Positions 1 to 13,038 of a DNA stretch of 64,000 nucleotides are shown here, piece by piece; positions within the stretch are counted from its first letter, which is position 1; every line of letters begins with the position of its first letter. The notes under the pieces were generated by a model. The model did not search any database. It was not told the DNA's origin and saw only the letters and a program-made list of their open reading frames with translations. This stretch comes from Daucus carota subsp. sativus. Taxonomy: Eukaryota; Streptophyta; Magnoliopsida; Apiales; Apiaceae. Made by a program: the position numbers and the translations under genes. The stretch lies in assembly GCF_001625215.2 (NCBI RefSeq), contig NC_030385.2, positions 41,131,598 to 41,195,597 on the forward strand, read 5' to 3'.

Positions 1-159
1 TTTTTTCTGAAGAGTCGAGCCGAGCCGAGCTTTTTTATCGAACAAAAATTGTGTTCAAGCTCGGCTCGTTAACTAACGAGCCGAACACGAGCTTGTTCGC
101 GAACAAATACAAGCCGAGCCGAGTCGAGTCGAGCCGAGCCAGAAAAAATTAAAGACAAA

Positions 160-403
160 CCGCTAGTTGACTCTTAAAATAGCTAACCAAATAATTTTAA
201 TTTTTTTGAAACTTTGTTTATATCACTAAAATGTATATATGTTAACATCCATACGGTTGGATCGGTAAAAAATATTTTTTAAAATATTGAAACACTATAT
301 TAGGATTAAACACTAGTTAGCGGTACTAGTTAACCTTCTACTTGACTGTTAAAATAGCAAACCATATAAAATTATTATTTTCCGAAATTTTGGTTACATC
401 ACT

Positions 404-412
<9 letters not shown>
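160..412. repeat. Diverged direct repeat inside the GAGCTCG element
   Basis: Two similar blocks, about 160-235 and about 325-412, each run from a CTAGTT-type word through CTTAAAATAGC and an AT-rich stretch to ACATCACTAAAAT or ATATCACTAAAAT. Their spacing is roughly 165-175 bp. This looks like internal tandem growth of the element. Confidence 0.45.
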
Positions 413-435
<23 letters not shown>

Positions 436-437
<2 letters not shown>

Positions 438-873
438 CCATTGCTCAAAACAGAACACTGTTAAAAAAAGAACAACACAGAACACTTTAGAATCAAATGT
501 AGAATCTCATCTAAAACTTGAATTAAATTCAAATTTTAAGGTGAACAATGTTTTATTATGAATAAAAACGGTATCCACCATGTTTAACAATAAATATAAA
601 TTAAAAATAACATGATTCTATGTAAGATAATCATGCAAAAGATATATCTATATGATTCTATTCTGGATTCTATTCTTGATTCTAGTCTGGATTCTATAAT
701 ATTTCATATTAATAACTTGGATGAGTTTAGATGTTATAATTCATATATCAAGTTTAATTACTACTTAACTATGTAATTATAACCTTAACAAATCATTTTT
801 TATGAAAAATGAAGTGTTATGATAGTGTTCTGTGTTGTTCTTTTTTTAAGTTGTTCTGTGTGGAGTGCAACCC
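436..873. mobile_element. MITE with long imperfect TIRs, nested in the GAGCTCG element
   Basis: The left end (CAGAACACTG, then AAAAAAAGAACAACACAGAA) is the imperfect reverse complement of the right end (TTCTGTGTTGTTCTTTTTTT, then GTTCTGTGTGGAGTGCAACC) over about 55 bp. (TA)n tracts flank both ends, so a target duplication cannot be read. There is no ORF. The length is near 440 bp. The superfamily is unclear. Confidence 0.6.
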
Positions 874-1190
874 TATATATATATATATATATATTAATTA
901 TATGTTGAATTCTGAGTTCAATAACATATATAAATTATAAAAAAAACCCAAAAATTTTACATTTTTTCGAGCTTTAACGAGCCGAGCTAGAGCCGAGCGA
1001 GCTCGAGTCGAGCTCGAGCCGAGCTCGAGCCGAACATACTAAAAGCTCGGCTCGAGCTCGTTTACTTAACGAACAATTTTTTGTGTTCGAGCTCGAGCTC
1101 GTTAACTTAACGAGCCGAGCCGAACGAGCTCTTAACGAGCCGAGCTCGAGCTTGTTCGCGAACAGCTCGGTTCGTTAAACAGCCCTAGTC

Positions 1191-3990
1191 AGAGATCTTA
1201 TGATCTTATCCATTTCCAACGAAAAATTCCCCAACATTTACAATATCATCGAATCCACTTGTGCACGTATAATATTTGAAAGAAATGTTTGATGACTAAT
1301 ATTAGAATAAATTTTGAAGTATTAATTTTTTAATATTATAACATGGAGAATTTTACACTGATATAATGCATAGGATTTAAATTATTTTGATGTTAAATTG
1401 AAAAGTTGGTTGAATTTTTTACCTTCTTACTTTTATGATAAATTTTGGTTTATGCTTAGCTTATAATTCATAATGGTGTTATTTCTCAATATTTGTTAGT
1501 TAAAATAAGTTACAGTCTTTTATATTCTTAATTATTTTTTTAATATATTAAATAGAATATGTTAAAATTTTACAATTATCTATATCTTTAAAGTTGAAAT
1601 TATAAATTTTAATTATATTATGTTATTGATGGAAATCAATAATTAGACCCCTGCTAAAAAAAATTAAAATGTTTTCAGTTTGAGTTAAAATTTATAATTA
1701 TTACAATATATAAGAATAATAGAAAGTATGTATTACCCAAAAATATAAGTTACACATATCCTCTAATGTTGTATATTATTGGTTTAAATTATAAATAAAA
1801 AATGATAATTATTTTTTTTGTGACGGAGAAAATGATAATTCTCAAATAATTCATCAGGTGACATATTATTTAAATAAGATATATAAATTAAACATTTAAA
1901 TAATAATTATTGTAATTAACCTAGACTATTAGATGGATTATTAGAGAGGCATAGAGACCCTTGACATGTTAAATTCAATGTATAACAAGAATAGATATCC
2001 TCTGATTATTTGTCAGAGATCAGTTGGATATTTAACACATGTCAGGCATAACACTAGCCTGCGTTGACAACAATATTCAATATTTATTATTATAGTAAAA
2101 TAATATTTTATATTTACAAACTCAAAATTATAGTATATACTATTCTTAAAATATAATCATTATCATACAAAAATAATATCTTACAAAATCAAGAAATATT
2201 AAATAATAATTTATTTGTATTATTTTAATAAATCATTTTATATTAGATATGTTTGCCCTATTCAATTTGTCCTATAAAAAAAATCCTCTACCATATTTGC
2301 ATGGCAGGGATGAGGGATGCGTTGCTGATACTATTCTTTCTCCATTTACTTTTCCTTTCATTGCAGAGAGAAACAATACTCCTAGAATACAAAAAGAAAC
2401 AAGGTGGCAACACAGTTTCTATCTCCCTTGCCATAAATAGTATCTTGGCATATTCCTGATTATATTGCACTTGCGCACAATATGACAAACAGCGAAGAAG
2501 AGTGAAGGGGGCAACAATATGACGTCCACGCTGTTTCATTTACCATTATTTTGAGCAACACGTGATACTCGTAAATATGTTTAGAAATTTAAAATGTTTT
2601 CAAATCTCTCGTATTTTAATTTTATAATAATTTTCAAAAGAATACTCATTATATTTTCGTATTCATCATTCTGATGGTTAACGCATGTTTTTGGTGAACC
2701 TGTAGTTAATATTATTGTATTACAGAAAAGATATGTTACGGACTTCAAAGCACTCTCACAAATTGGAGAGTAAAAATATTTAGTTCATGCAAATTTGAAT
2801 GAACGTGTATTTAAATATTGAAAGTGTCCGTGTGAAGGAATAATCGAATTTGACACTGAGAACAAATTCTAAATTATTCTTTCCATATTCCTGAAACAAA
2901 TCTTCTTTAACCACTCCTTTGCTCGTCTTTGTCCTCGATACATTCCGATACACAATTTCCCATATTTAAGCCCACTTCTGCAGTTGTATGGGACCAACAT
3001 TGTTTCTGGTTGTATGAGAGTTGAATGGTTTGTGTTGGATTAAGATGTGAATGCAATGTTGTAGCAGTGTAAACAACTTGGCTGAGCTACCAACTGCTTG
3101 ATTTTGGTAGGACTCGTGATTCGGTGATCCGGACACTAGGATACGACACTTATTTAATACTGCATTGAACTCTTTTTATGGAACGGGGACACTTTAATAT
3201 GCTGATAACCGCATATGAGATGAACTAAAAAGGAGGAAAACATTTGGAGAGATGAAGAAAATAGAGGAAGTTGCCAAATTCTATGGTTAAGTTTGCTAAT
3301 AAATTTTATGTTAAATATACTCGTATATTATTAAATCATGTGTGTTCTCGTACCCGTGTCCTAATAGGTATCAGTTGTATCTTCGCACTTTTCTTGTTCT
3401 GTTTCTGGAGATCAGAAAATTCAGAAATGAGAATGACTATTCACTCCGAGATGGACAGGGAATGGTAAGCTCCAGAACAAACCCGAATCATTCAGATAAC
3501 TGCACATCTAACAGATTGTACTTGTTTTCAGTTTGATGAGTCGAATGAGCCTGTCAGACTGATTTGCCTTCTGTGATCTGCTTGAAATTTCGCTTACTGT
3601 GCCATGACGGGTGATCACTTTCTTAGGTAACTCTGTTCTTCGGGTACTGGATTATGTGGCACTTATGGTATGAATTCTTATTCCACAACGATCATTTTGG
3701 TTCAAAATCCTTGACCAACAACTCGTGCATTCAAGTTCGAAGACATATCAAGTAGAAAAACGTTTACCTAAAATTTAAGGCATCGTCGTTCCTTAATTTT
3801 TATGCATACAGCTTGATCAAGGACATGAAGATTTTATTGCCTAACAAGCTTATTAAGTGCTTATGCACAAAAAATAATGACTAGAGTTTCTTATACACTG
3901 CACTAGCCAAAAAGAATCTAACTTTAACTATTGACATATTCTTCTAAACAATTCTTCTGTTCCTACAGAGAGCTGATCTCAATGTCACTT
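1191..3990. other. Intergenic DNA downstream of CSLA; no gene recognised
   Basis: The stretch is AT-rich, and its short open frames near 2249-2539 and 3271-3536 show no family features or coherent splice structure. The part next to 4013 probably includes the CSLA 3' UTR, since it lies directly after the stop codon on the minus strand. I see no tRNA, no clear TIR element and no coding exon. Confidence 0.5.
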
Positions 3991-4012
3991 CATGTGCTTT
4001 GGTGATCGCTCT

Positions 4013-7000
4013 CTATTTGCTTGGAACAATTGTGCCAACATATCCAACCCCGACAACAAAGAATGCGATTGATTGAAGGAAGAGGTAGATGTAATAATGG
4101 TACTTTCCGTAATTGAAATCATACCAGGCGCAGAAGAGCATAAAAACTCCAAATATCAGCTCTAGCCCGTTGAATCTGATGCATCAGAAAGCATTTTTAG
4201 TAGTAAAATAATTTGTTCGTGTGAATTTTAAAACCAACTCACTAGACTTTTCTGCAGGCTAATAGATTGTAGAAAATTTACCTCCCCAAAATTCTGGAGC
4301 TTGATTTCTTGGCAGGGGCTTTAGTAAGCAGAGGGACACTACTGGAAGGTTTAGTTTTGGAAGCATCTCCTAGCTTTTCCGTGACAACCCACTCATTGAC
4401 TCTCCCTATCTCCAGTAGCCCGATTATTGTTGCTTTTGTCCGGTGCATTGCCATAACGTTTTCAAAAACGACCCAAAAAATCACTAGGTGCAGTGACCTG
4501 AAAAATGATAATTATTCTCATACTGATCCAGACAAGCAGGAAAGTTCAATCATTTTACGGATTTATAAATTTCATATAATTAGTTTTAAAGCAAGCGAAG
4601 AAGACCTTGGAGTTCCAACCGCGTTGAGAAGGGTTATAGTGGTAGGAATGTAAATAACACCCCATTTAGGAACATCAACTCCAGAAACTAAACAAGACAA
4701 TGGCAAAACCACACAGTAGAAGGCGAATGTGACGATATGGGCCACAACCTTTCTTACAAAGAAGAAACTATATAGCACGTATAACTTCTTCCACAAAGTC
4801 ACTTTCTGCACCAAACAATAGGATTTAGTTAGAGAGTGCCTTAAAGGCCAACTCCTTTTTTTGACTTCATACATTTACTTGAGTTAACACAGTTTACCTT
4901 GTTTGTTGCAATTTCTGCAGCCATTTTTTTGAAGAGGTTAGAAGGTCCACACGACCATCGATGTTGTTGATAGCGGAAGGCTTTGAAAGTACTTGGAAGT
5001 TCACTTCTTACCTATGTTGCACGATAACAAATCATATATGATTAGGATAACTATCTTAATGCTGTGCCATTTCTCCAGTCAGTTTTGTTTCGGATGAATA
5101 AGATGAGCAAAAATTTTGACGTACCCTAATGTCATCGACAAAAACAAACTTCCATCCTTGGAGGGTAGCTCGGACAGCCAAATCCATGTCCTCAACAGTA
5201 GTTCTGTCCTTCCATCCTCCTGCTTCATTAAGGGCTTTAATTCTCCAGACACCTGCAGTTCCTGCATTGCATTATGCTTAAGTAATTAGTCACTGGCTGG
5301 TCGTTGATTATTACAATTATATATTTTTCATTCGTTTATTCTTATGCATTTATAACTATTAGTACCATTGAAGCCAAAAAATGCATATGTCTGGGAACCC
5401 ACTTCTTGCTCCACAATAAAGTGATAATTCAAAGACATCTCTTGCATTCTTGTCATCAAGCACTCGTCTGCATTATCTGCATTGCATCAGTCATTTTTGT
5501 CAGTTCACTCATTCTTCAACTTAATTTCTCTTCTGCTATCAGAATCCATTTATAACACTTAAACTGCAATATCTGCAAATCCGTGAAAAGACTCATAATA
5601 ATGACTAAACATGATGCCCATACTACTACATTGCGACGAATCCAGTCCATATTTTTTATTCTAAAAAATTGTCTGTCACTATCTAAATGAATACAAGAGA
5701 GCGCACAAAAGGATAGAAATTCACAAGCTTGTTATTGAGTTAGCTAGATCTGCACCTATATGGACTCCAGAGAGAAAATCAATAATGCAACCAAAATTAT
5801 TACAACAAAAGGAAACAATTAGAGGTCCACAAAATTAGTGGCCTTGAAGGTGTAGGAATGTAGGACTGCCCACTAAGTTTTTTAAGTAGAACTTTTCGCA
5901 AAAAGGTTTATTTGCATATCTTGCACACTTAAGTAGTCCATGTTTTGGAACAAGTTGGATCAAAAATATCTAAACATGGGATTTTTTTTTGGAGTTAAAG
6001 ATACTTCACATAATAAAGCCAAGAGGATCCAAAGATCAAGTGAAGGTGAATGTGTTTTTACCGAATTTCCAACGAGCCTGAACAAGGCCAATATCATGAT
6101 TGTGCACGAAGAAAGGAATGGTGCGCATTAAGAAATCAGGCTCGGGCTGGAAATCAGCATCAAAGATGGCAACAAAGTCGCATTGGCTCACATAGCTGTG
6201 CTTCAATCCTTGTTTGAGGGCTCCTGCTTTATACCCATTTCTATTGTCTCTGATCTCGTACTTAATGTTAATACCTTTGCTTGCCCACTTCATACATTCC
6301 ATCTCCACCATATCCTGTTTTTGAAAAATTGGTTTAGCAACAAAAAATCAACACAAATCAGCTAAACTATCTCACTCAAACTCTTCTTCAGCTCGGATCA
6401 GCTTAGCAAGGGTATTTCAGTAAATGGAACTTATGGCTGCCTTACTGTAAAGATATCATGGACACTCAGCAAAAGAAAAAGGTGCCATGGATTTTAATAG
6501 CCTGTAGCTAAAAGTTGTAAGATACATGTACATATTCTTTCAACTCTGCCAGTTGTAAAGTCATGGGTCTTCTTCTTCAAGATAGATCTTGTAAGGTGCA
6601 AAATTTGTAATGTGTAAATGCTTCAATAAGTACAGAATTTCAAGGCCATTTAAGCTTAACATGTTAAGAGACTGAGTCTGCAGAGTAAAATTCACCTTAA
6701 TGGCTAAATCTGTCGAATCATCGAGAACTTGAACTATAATTCTGTCCGAAGGCCATGACAGAACACATGCTGCACCAATTGAGAACTGATACACCTGCTC
6801 AAAACAACAAAAAAAAATTAGGACATCAACAGAATGTAAACAGAACACAATAAAGTATAATCTAACTGTACATTTGTAGTTTTGTACCTCTCTTTCATTG
6901 TACATTGGTATCTGAACTAACACCATAGGATAAGCTGAACTCCCCAGCTCAAGATCTTCACCTTGCATGGCCTCCCACTTGTAATTCTTTTCGGGTTTTC

Positions 7001-7214
7001 GTCGTAGCAATTTGATGAAAACCTTGACAATTGCCATGTAGACTCTCTCAATGAACAACAGAACTGACATCACTAAACAAATATTCACCATTAATTTTAA
7101 CAATGGCACAATTAGTGGCTCTTTGATCAAGTCCCACAGCATCAAAACTTGGTCTAAGATGCCATTCAGTGTAATGCTCTGAAGCACCACTGTTTCCAAC
7201 TCTCCCCTCACCAT
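4013..7214 (-). CDS. CSLA: Cellulose synthase-like A (glucomannan 4-beta-mannosyltransferase), 9 exons, 539 aa
   Basis: A GT2 enzyme that polymerises GDP-mannose (and GDP-glucose) into wall mannan and glucomannan in the Golgi membrane. Exons on the minus strand are 7214-6888, 6794-6696, 6314-6062, 5476-5366, 5261-5125, 5011-4898, 4805-4606, 4497-4282 and 4175-4013. All junctions are GT-AG and the 1620 nt stay in frame. The protein has an N-terminal membrane span (about residues 36-58), the conserved stretch before NERE, the DDSTD motif (D134-D135), DAD (D194, D196), TVED (D288), the QxxRW motif as Q324-W328, then a hydrophobic C-terminal half with FFFVRK and HRTKAT, typical of CSLA. The length equals the family norm of about 530 aa. 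Oddities are D227 where V is usual before NADEC, N243 in the usual SLDYHF, and M in the usual DFLWRTIP. The start is chosen because MVRGE directly precedes family-like sequence. The subfamily number cannot be set. Confidence 0.93.
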
Positions 7215-7247
7215 TTCTTGCTGCTCAATGCCTCTGCACCTCCCACT

Positions 7248-7257
7248 TATATATATT
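7248..7257 (-). promoter_or_regulatory. Possible TATA box of CSLA
   Basis: On the minus strand a TATATATAA run lies about 35 bp before the chosen ATG (7214). If used, the 5' UTR would be very short, so transcription may instead start from a TATA further upstream. Confidence 0.3.
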
Positions 7258-8530
7258 CTAATATCTACAACAAACAAAGCTACTTTATTCTTTTTATCAT
7301 TGACACATTTTGTAATTCAAAGAAGATTTGTTTGTTTATTGGAATGTTTTTACCATGTGCTAGTTTTTTTGGAAGTGATTTCAGTAGGCTAGCTAATCCT
7401 GTTTTGGAGCACATAAACTATGATTTATGTCTATGATGATAACCAAACCAATTTTTTTTTTTTTTTCTTTAGGAGAAGACCAAATTAATATTAAGATTCA
7501 GTGAAATAAATGATTTTCAAGCATCCGATAATCTGTAATTATTGTACAAGACTTATATATAACGGTCAACAAAAGATATGACTGCATGTTTGTGCCAGGT
7601 GCCCCAGCTATAACTTATTGTGTCAGGTATTAATGTTTATTTGAATTTTATTTTAAGTTTTAAAATTCATGGTAGCTTAGTCTTTAAGAACTTTTCTTAC
7701 TTATTTTTAAATAATAAAATAATATTATACACACAAGGGATCTTTTAACTTGTGTTTTTCTTATAATCATTTGTATTTTAACTTTATAATTAAATAATAT
7801 AATTTTTATTTAAATATATATATTATAATATAATAAAATATTTATTTTATAATCTAATATTAATTATATATGATATCAACAAATGAGCGCTAAGTCGTTT
7901 GATTAAGTCTACTTCAACTTTTTTGATTTTATGTTATCACGGATGTGAACAGCAGGCTTGTCCTAGAAAGGAAAAAATTCAAAAAAATCACATTTGATTA
8001 ATAAAGATGCTTCAGTTTTAGTTTCATGTGAAAACATATACTATGTAATACGAAAAAATTGCAACCAAACAAGTCATCTTGTCATGCAACCAAAATTGAT
8101 TTACCACAAAATAAATAAATAATAAATGATTCTAGGGAAATAAATTTCATGTAGGTACTTGATATTTTCTAATTAAAAAATGTGAAAGAAAAATCAAATC
8201 CACAAATAATACTCTGGCCAATAACAAAGTGGCAGCATGTACAACCTAATCTACTGCAAAAAGAGAGTGAATCTAAGGCTCAAAAATGAACACAGTTGAG
8301 CTTTCAGACTATACAGGGAAACATATTCATTTTCACGCACATGCATGTATATATATTATTGTATTCCCAGAATGACAGTGGTCCAATTCGTGTTTCGCAA
8401 TTCGTACCAGTCTTGCATCATTTGCTCCAATTTTTCATGGAGAAGTATAATGAGTTTCCAAAACCAGTGGAACACATAGTAAACATTTATGTCTAAAAGT
8501 CGAATTTCATGTTTTGGTAACAAAATGTTA

Positions 8531-8811
8531 CTCCCTCCGTCCCACCAGATTCTTTACAGTTTCCTTATTTGGCCGTCCCACCCATTTCTTTACATCACAA
8601 AACTTTCCTAAAATAGTTAATGGGTCCCACCACTTTCTCACTTTTTCTTCCTTTTCACACTACTTTTACTCCACCAACTCCCTTTTATATATTAAAAATC
8701 AATGGGTCCCACCACTTCACCCACTTTTCCTTCCCTTTTCCACTACTTTATACATATTTCTTAACCTCCGTGCCCAAACCCAATGTAAAGAATTGGGTGG
8801 GACGGAGGGAG
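8531..8811. mobile_element. Stowaway-like MITE (Tc1/mariner)
   Basis: The ends are CTCCCTCCGTCCCACC and its exact reverse complement GGTGGGACGGAGGGAG, and the match continues inward (TTCTTTACA / TGTAAAGAA). It is flanked by TA at 8529-8530 and 8812-8813, the expected Stowaway target duplication. Length 281 bp. The well-kept TIRs suggest a fairly young copy. Confidence 0.88.
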
Positions 8812-8891
8812 TAAATCTTACCAAAATGCTAGACAGTAAATTTGTCTCAAAATATTTATTCTAAATATTAAACATATTACTTATTTAACTA

Positions 8892-9114
8892 CTTCCTCCG
8901 TCTTACCAGAATTTTTAAGTTATTTTTGGCACGCATTTAAAACTCCTATAAAGTATACTTACATTATATATATATTTTTAAAAAAATTCTGAAAAAAAGT
9001 TTGTCGTTTAAATTTTTATTCAAAAAACTAAAAATACCTTATTGAACTATACTTTACGAGAAACTCAAAAGAGTGCCAACAGTGTACGTGAACAATCTGG
9101 CTCGACCGAGAGAG
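8892..9114. mobile_element. Degraded Stowaway-like MITE
   Basis: The left end CTTCCTCCGTCTTACCAGA pairs imperfectly with the right end TCTGGCTCGACCGAGAGAG, with TA on both sides. It is about 223 bp and lies only 80 bp from the previous element, but it is clearly more diverged. Confidence 0.6.
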
Positions 9115-9559
9115 TAATAAAATGAGTGTAGAGGAAGAAAATGATGGATATAACTAAATTTTGATATAATAAATTTTTGTTATTTTTGAAATGAATACAA
9201 TTGAGAAGATGTTCAAAATGATAAACTTTATAGAAAATGGATCATCAAAAACCGTGCCTAATATCCTTTTTTTCTTAATAAAAAGATATATAAAATATGA
9301 AAAATATGATTTAAAGTTAATTCAAAAACACATTTTCACATATTAATATTAGAAAAATAGTTATAGATGGATAAAAAATATTTTTTTATTTAAATTATAT
9401 AAAAGATTGTAAAAATTAAATTTTCAAAAGAAAAAAAATATAATTAGTCGGTTAATATTAATCAAATTCAATTCACTAATAATAAAACATAGTTAAAATG
9501 ATATTAAGAATAATAAATTTCCAATTATACCGTGGTTCAATACCATTAACATCTAGTTT

Positions 9560-9830
9560 CAACATTTTGTTGAGGAGATGGAATGGAACAACTAAGGATA
9601 AACTAATTGTGTAGGAGGAAAACTTTTAAAAAAATATGTAGGGATAGTTATGATGTGATGTGAGAAGAAAACGAGTAAAAGAAGAAATGGAGCATTCCTT
9701 CAAAATTAGGGATGTGAGCTCTATTATATGGTATAAGGAATGAAATGGTGGAACTTGGAAGGAATGAAAATTATAATAATATGTCAATAAAATATTTCAA
9801 GTTTCATTCCGTTGGTAAAGAAAACCACTT
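9560..9830. mobile_element. Possible degraded, inverted relative of the Tourist-like element at 13620
   Basis: Words such as AGAAGAAATGGAGCATTCC, GGAAGGAATGAAA and TTTCATTCCGTTGG match the element at 13620-13911 in the opposite or the same sense. The ends and target duplication cannot be defined. Confidence 0.3.
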
Positions 9831-12385
9831 CAAAACAAGAATTTATTTCTCCAGAAAATTAAAAATTTATGACTTGTTCTTGCCTGGGCAAATCGAGCAC
9901 ACATATACCAAGTTAAGTAAAACAATATCGATCAGAAATCCTAAAAGAATTTTGAAATTTGACAAGAGCACAATCCAAATCATATATATATTGTTTGCAG
10001 TTTGCACTGACCCTCCCTGCGATTCCTAACCTGTGAAACTGAATCGATCATGCCGTTCATGTCTGTCTAGCTAAAATTTATTACAGAACGACGCAGTACA
10101 ACTTTATAGACGCTCTTGAACATGCAGAAGTACTCATGCAACTATATATATCAGCTGACCATAATGAGCTGAACTGACATAAAGTTGTCATTATATATGC
10201 TGTAACTGTAGTCCTGGTACTTAAGAGCAGCATGCAGATATCTATCTTTACCGACAGTCACGGAAATGTTGTGTTTCTTATGTTTTACTCGTAACTGTTT
10301 AGGATTACTATTTATAAGAATGAAGGTTCCCTTGTTTCCATTTAGACTGCTAGTTTTAAAAAAAGCATCATGGAATATATATTATATCGGATTATACTAT
10401 AGAGTATGATAGAACGTTCTTGTATTATTGGTGGCCTGGCTGTCCCATTAATTATCATATATTTACAAAAGTTTTTTATAGTACTTTGTTTTGTCATGTA
10501 ATCAAAAGGCTTTGTGGCAGCTTGCCGTGAGGGTGTGTTTCATATTTATTCTGTAGATCGTCAGTGGCCTTTTTGCTTATATATGAGAAGCTAAACCTCG
10601 TTCTCACTTTGTAATCAAGACTTGATAATTAGATAATTAGAATTAGATGAACTTTTCGATATATATTTCGCTCTAACAATGCAGTATAGATCATCACAAC
10701 TGTGGTGCAAAATATGTTTTAACTTTTGAATAATGAGCGTCTCAGTGTGGAGGCTACAGTATTCACATGGACACAAATTTTAGAGAATTGGTAAGAATTA
10801 TATAGTACTCAAGCTATTACTCAGTTTAACAAAATATAGTCACTTATTATTTATTGAATATATATAATTTTATTTAATTAATTATAATATTTAACTCAGT
10901 GAATTCATATAGAAATTTTATTATACTAAATAATTGTTATATTTTAACATATGACATACTTTTGTCGTCTCTCAATTTTTTACGATTTTTTTATATTATT
11001 TGACACGTATTTTAAGATTCATATAACAATGATTTCATAATTTATTTTAAAAATTTCACTTTATTTAAATATTTAATTAGTTCAGAAATTAATTTAGAAT
11101 ACATGAAAACTCCCGTAATAAACAATCCAGGGATTGAGGGATTATATATCTACAATCTACCTAGACTTGATCATAAAGCCGCCAGAGGGCTAGTAATCAG
11201 GATATTCCCATGTAAGTACCTAAGACGTCAACGACTCCATGCTACTCCAAAAAACATTAAATTTTTCAGTGACAATAAATAAGGGGGTCTCAGTGATACC
11301 TCGTTTAAACAAATTGTATAATTAGTTTGCCGCATTAAAAATGATAAATGTAAATTATTTCATCAGTGCATTATTAAAAACCGCATTATTCTCTTCAAAG
11401 AAAAAAAACCGCATTATTAAAAACCCATATGACGGGAACAAAGTTGTTGGTATATGCTGCTGTAGCATCTCTCCGTATATGTATGCCAACTTCTCATTGG
11501 CCGTGCTAGGTACAGACACGCTGTAAGCTTGTTTGGTTCCGTATATTGGTGCTATTCACAAAAATCTTCGCATGAATCTTGGCATGTGATAACATCCTAC
11601 CTAACTTTTGAGAGAATCGGATGTTAATTTAAATTTTTAGTGAGATTTTCTCGATATTTTGTAAAGCACCGTTATTAATATTGTTCATCCGATATATTAC
11701 CTCACTAATATTCCAGCATGACATTTCTTGTAAAATGAATATTCAAGTTCGACTATATATCAATTTCGATAAGTATAAGTAAAACAGATTTATGTCTGAA
11801 AAATATATATGAAAAGTAATCTATATTTAAAACTGGATGTTGTGATTGTTCCTCAAATATAAAAATAAAATTTCCAAGTAGGGAGAGCATGAAATATCGC
11901 TAGCGTAATTTGAATTCATCAGAAGTATTTTTTATCCTCTTTCATGTGATAGTCATGTATGTAGATCAAAGTTCAAATCACTAATAATCCTGAAGTCTAC
12001 CTGGCCAACCTTCTGCTACAGTGCTTATCACACTGATTAGGATGCTATGTGAAGGACCCAACTTTTTGACCCTTTTATTGTAGATGCTGCAAAATACTAA
12101 AATATGTGGGGAAGAATGGAAAATGATGCATGTATTGAGAAAGACCTACGCATCATTGTCCTTCTCCTCCTCTTCTCTCTTCAATTAGTTCGATTGAGAG
12201 TACGAAATTGGAGTAGACAAAGACAAGGTTTACATTATTACTCTGACAGTCTCTGGGACCCCTTTTCCACACCAACCAAAAACCAAAAACTTTTTCCTAC
12301 TAGGCTCCTGCAAACATGTGTTTTCTGGAACACAGATTACCTGTCATTTCACTTACATGTGTAAAATTATAAATAAATGAATAAA

Positions 12386-12443
12386 GATTTGCATAGTGAG
12401 TCTATGTGCACATGGATTTGCATAGTGAGTCTATGTGCACATG
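12386..12443. repeat. Perfect tandem duplication, 29 bp x 2
   Basis: Two adjacent identical units start GATTTGCATAGTGAGTC and end TGTGCACATG, at 12386 and 12415. The identity implies recent slippage. Confidence 0.85.
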
Positions 12444-12589
12444 CTAAGCACAGAAACTCATAAATTTGATGTGAATGCAGGAGCCTTCATTATTAGAAGG
12501 GGTAAGCCAATCAAAATATGAAAAAACTATCAAATTTGGTGCTTATTGTGTGCTCATAGACACACTATAAAAAAACCGAATAAATAATA

Positions 12590-13038
12590 CTCGCTCGTCC
12601 CAATCATTTCTCACAATTTCTCTTTTTAACGTTTTGACTAATTTTTTGGATTTCAAAACTTACTAGAAATATTTCAAAATACTCATGAAAAAAAATTAAA
12701 ATTATGGGGTGCAAAGTATAAACCCCGCATTTGTTAACGTTAACGGTCAATTAAATGGAGAGTGGTCAAAAGGATATAAAGTGAAGCGCTTTTCGAACTT
12801 TAGGTTGCATACTGTCAAAAAAATTGTTTGAGATCAAATCAAAAAAATGTCTACACATAAAGGGTGCAAAGTGTCAATCGCTCTTCCTAAAATAATAAAT
12901 AAGTATGATGTATGACTAAAAATTGGTCAATTTAACCTCTTGAAAACTAAAAGAAAAATGTAATGAAACGAAGGGAGTACATATTTCATTATTCCTGTGT
13001 CCAAACCATACATAAACAAATTATTTGGACGGAGAGAG
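12590..13038. mobile_element. Stowaway-like element(s), probably composite
   Basis: The left end CTCGCTCGTCCCAATCATTT after a TA pairs with two possible right ends: CGAAGGGAG|TA at 12977 and TTGGACGGAGAGAG|TA at 13038. The outer end fits the left TIR better, so a second end may be nested. The interior is AT-rich with no ORF. Confidence 0.5.

Larger units (their letters stand above)
1..1190. repeat. GAGCTCG/GAGCCGAGC-rich inverted-repeat element, cut by the left edge
   Basis: Both ends (about 1-145 and 968-1187) are dense in GAGCCGAGC, GAGCTCG and TTCGCGAACA words on both strands, so each arm can fold on itself and on the other. The middle is AT-rich. The outer right end reads toward a short CTAGGGCTG-type edge near 1185. 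Motifs of this kind recur in the intergenic DNA of many plants. I cannot assign a superfamily because the left end lies outside the window. A smaller MITE (436-873) sits inside it. No coding capacity is seen. Confidence 0.6.

Noticed and set aside
2249..3540. Small open frames downstream of CSLA
   Set aside because: No homology, no splice coherence and AT-biased composition; not supportable as genes.
8514..8864. 116-codon open frame
   Set aside because: Covers the Stowaway-like MITE at 8531-8811; pyrimidine-rich translation, no family features.
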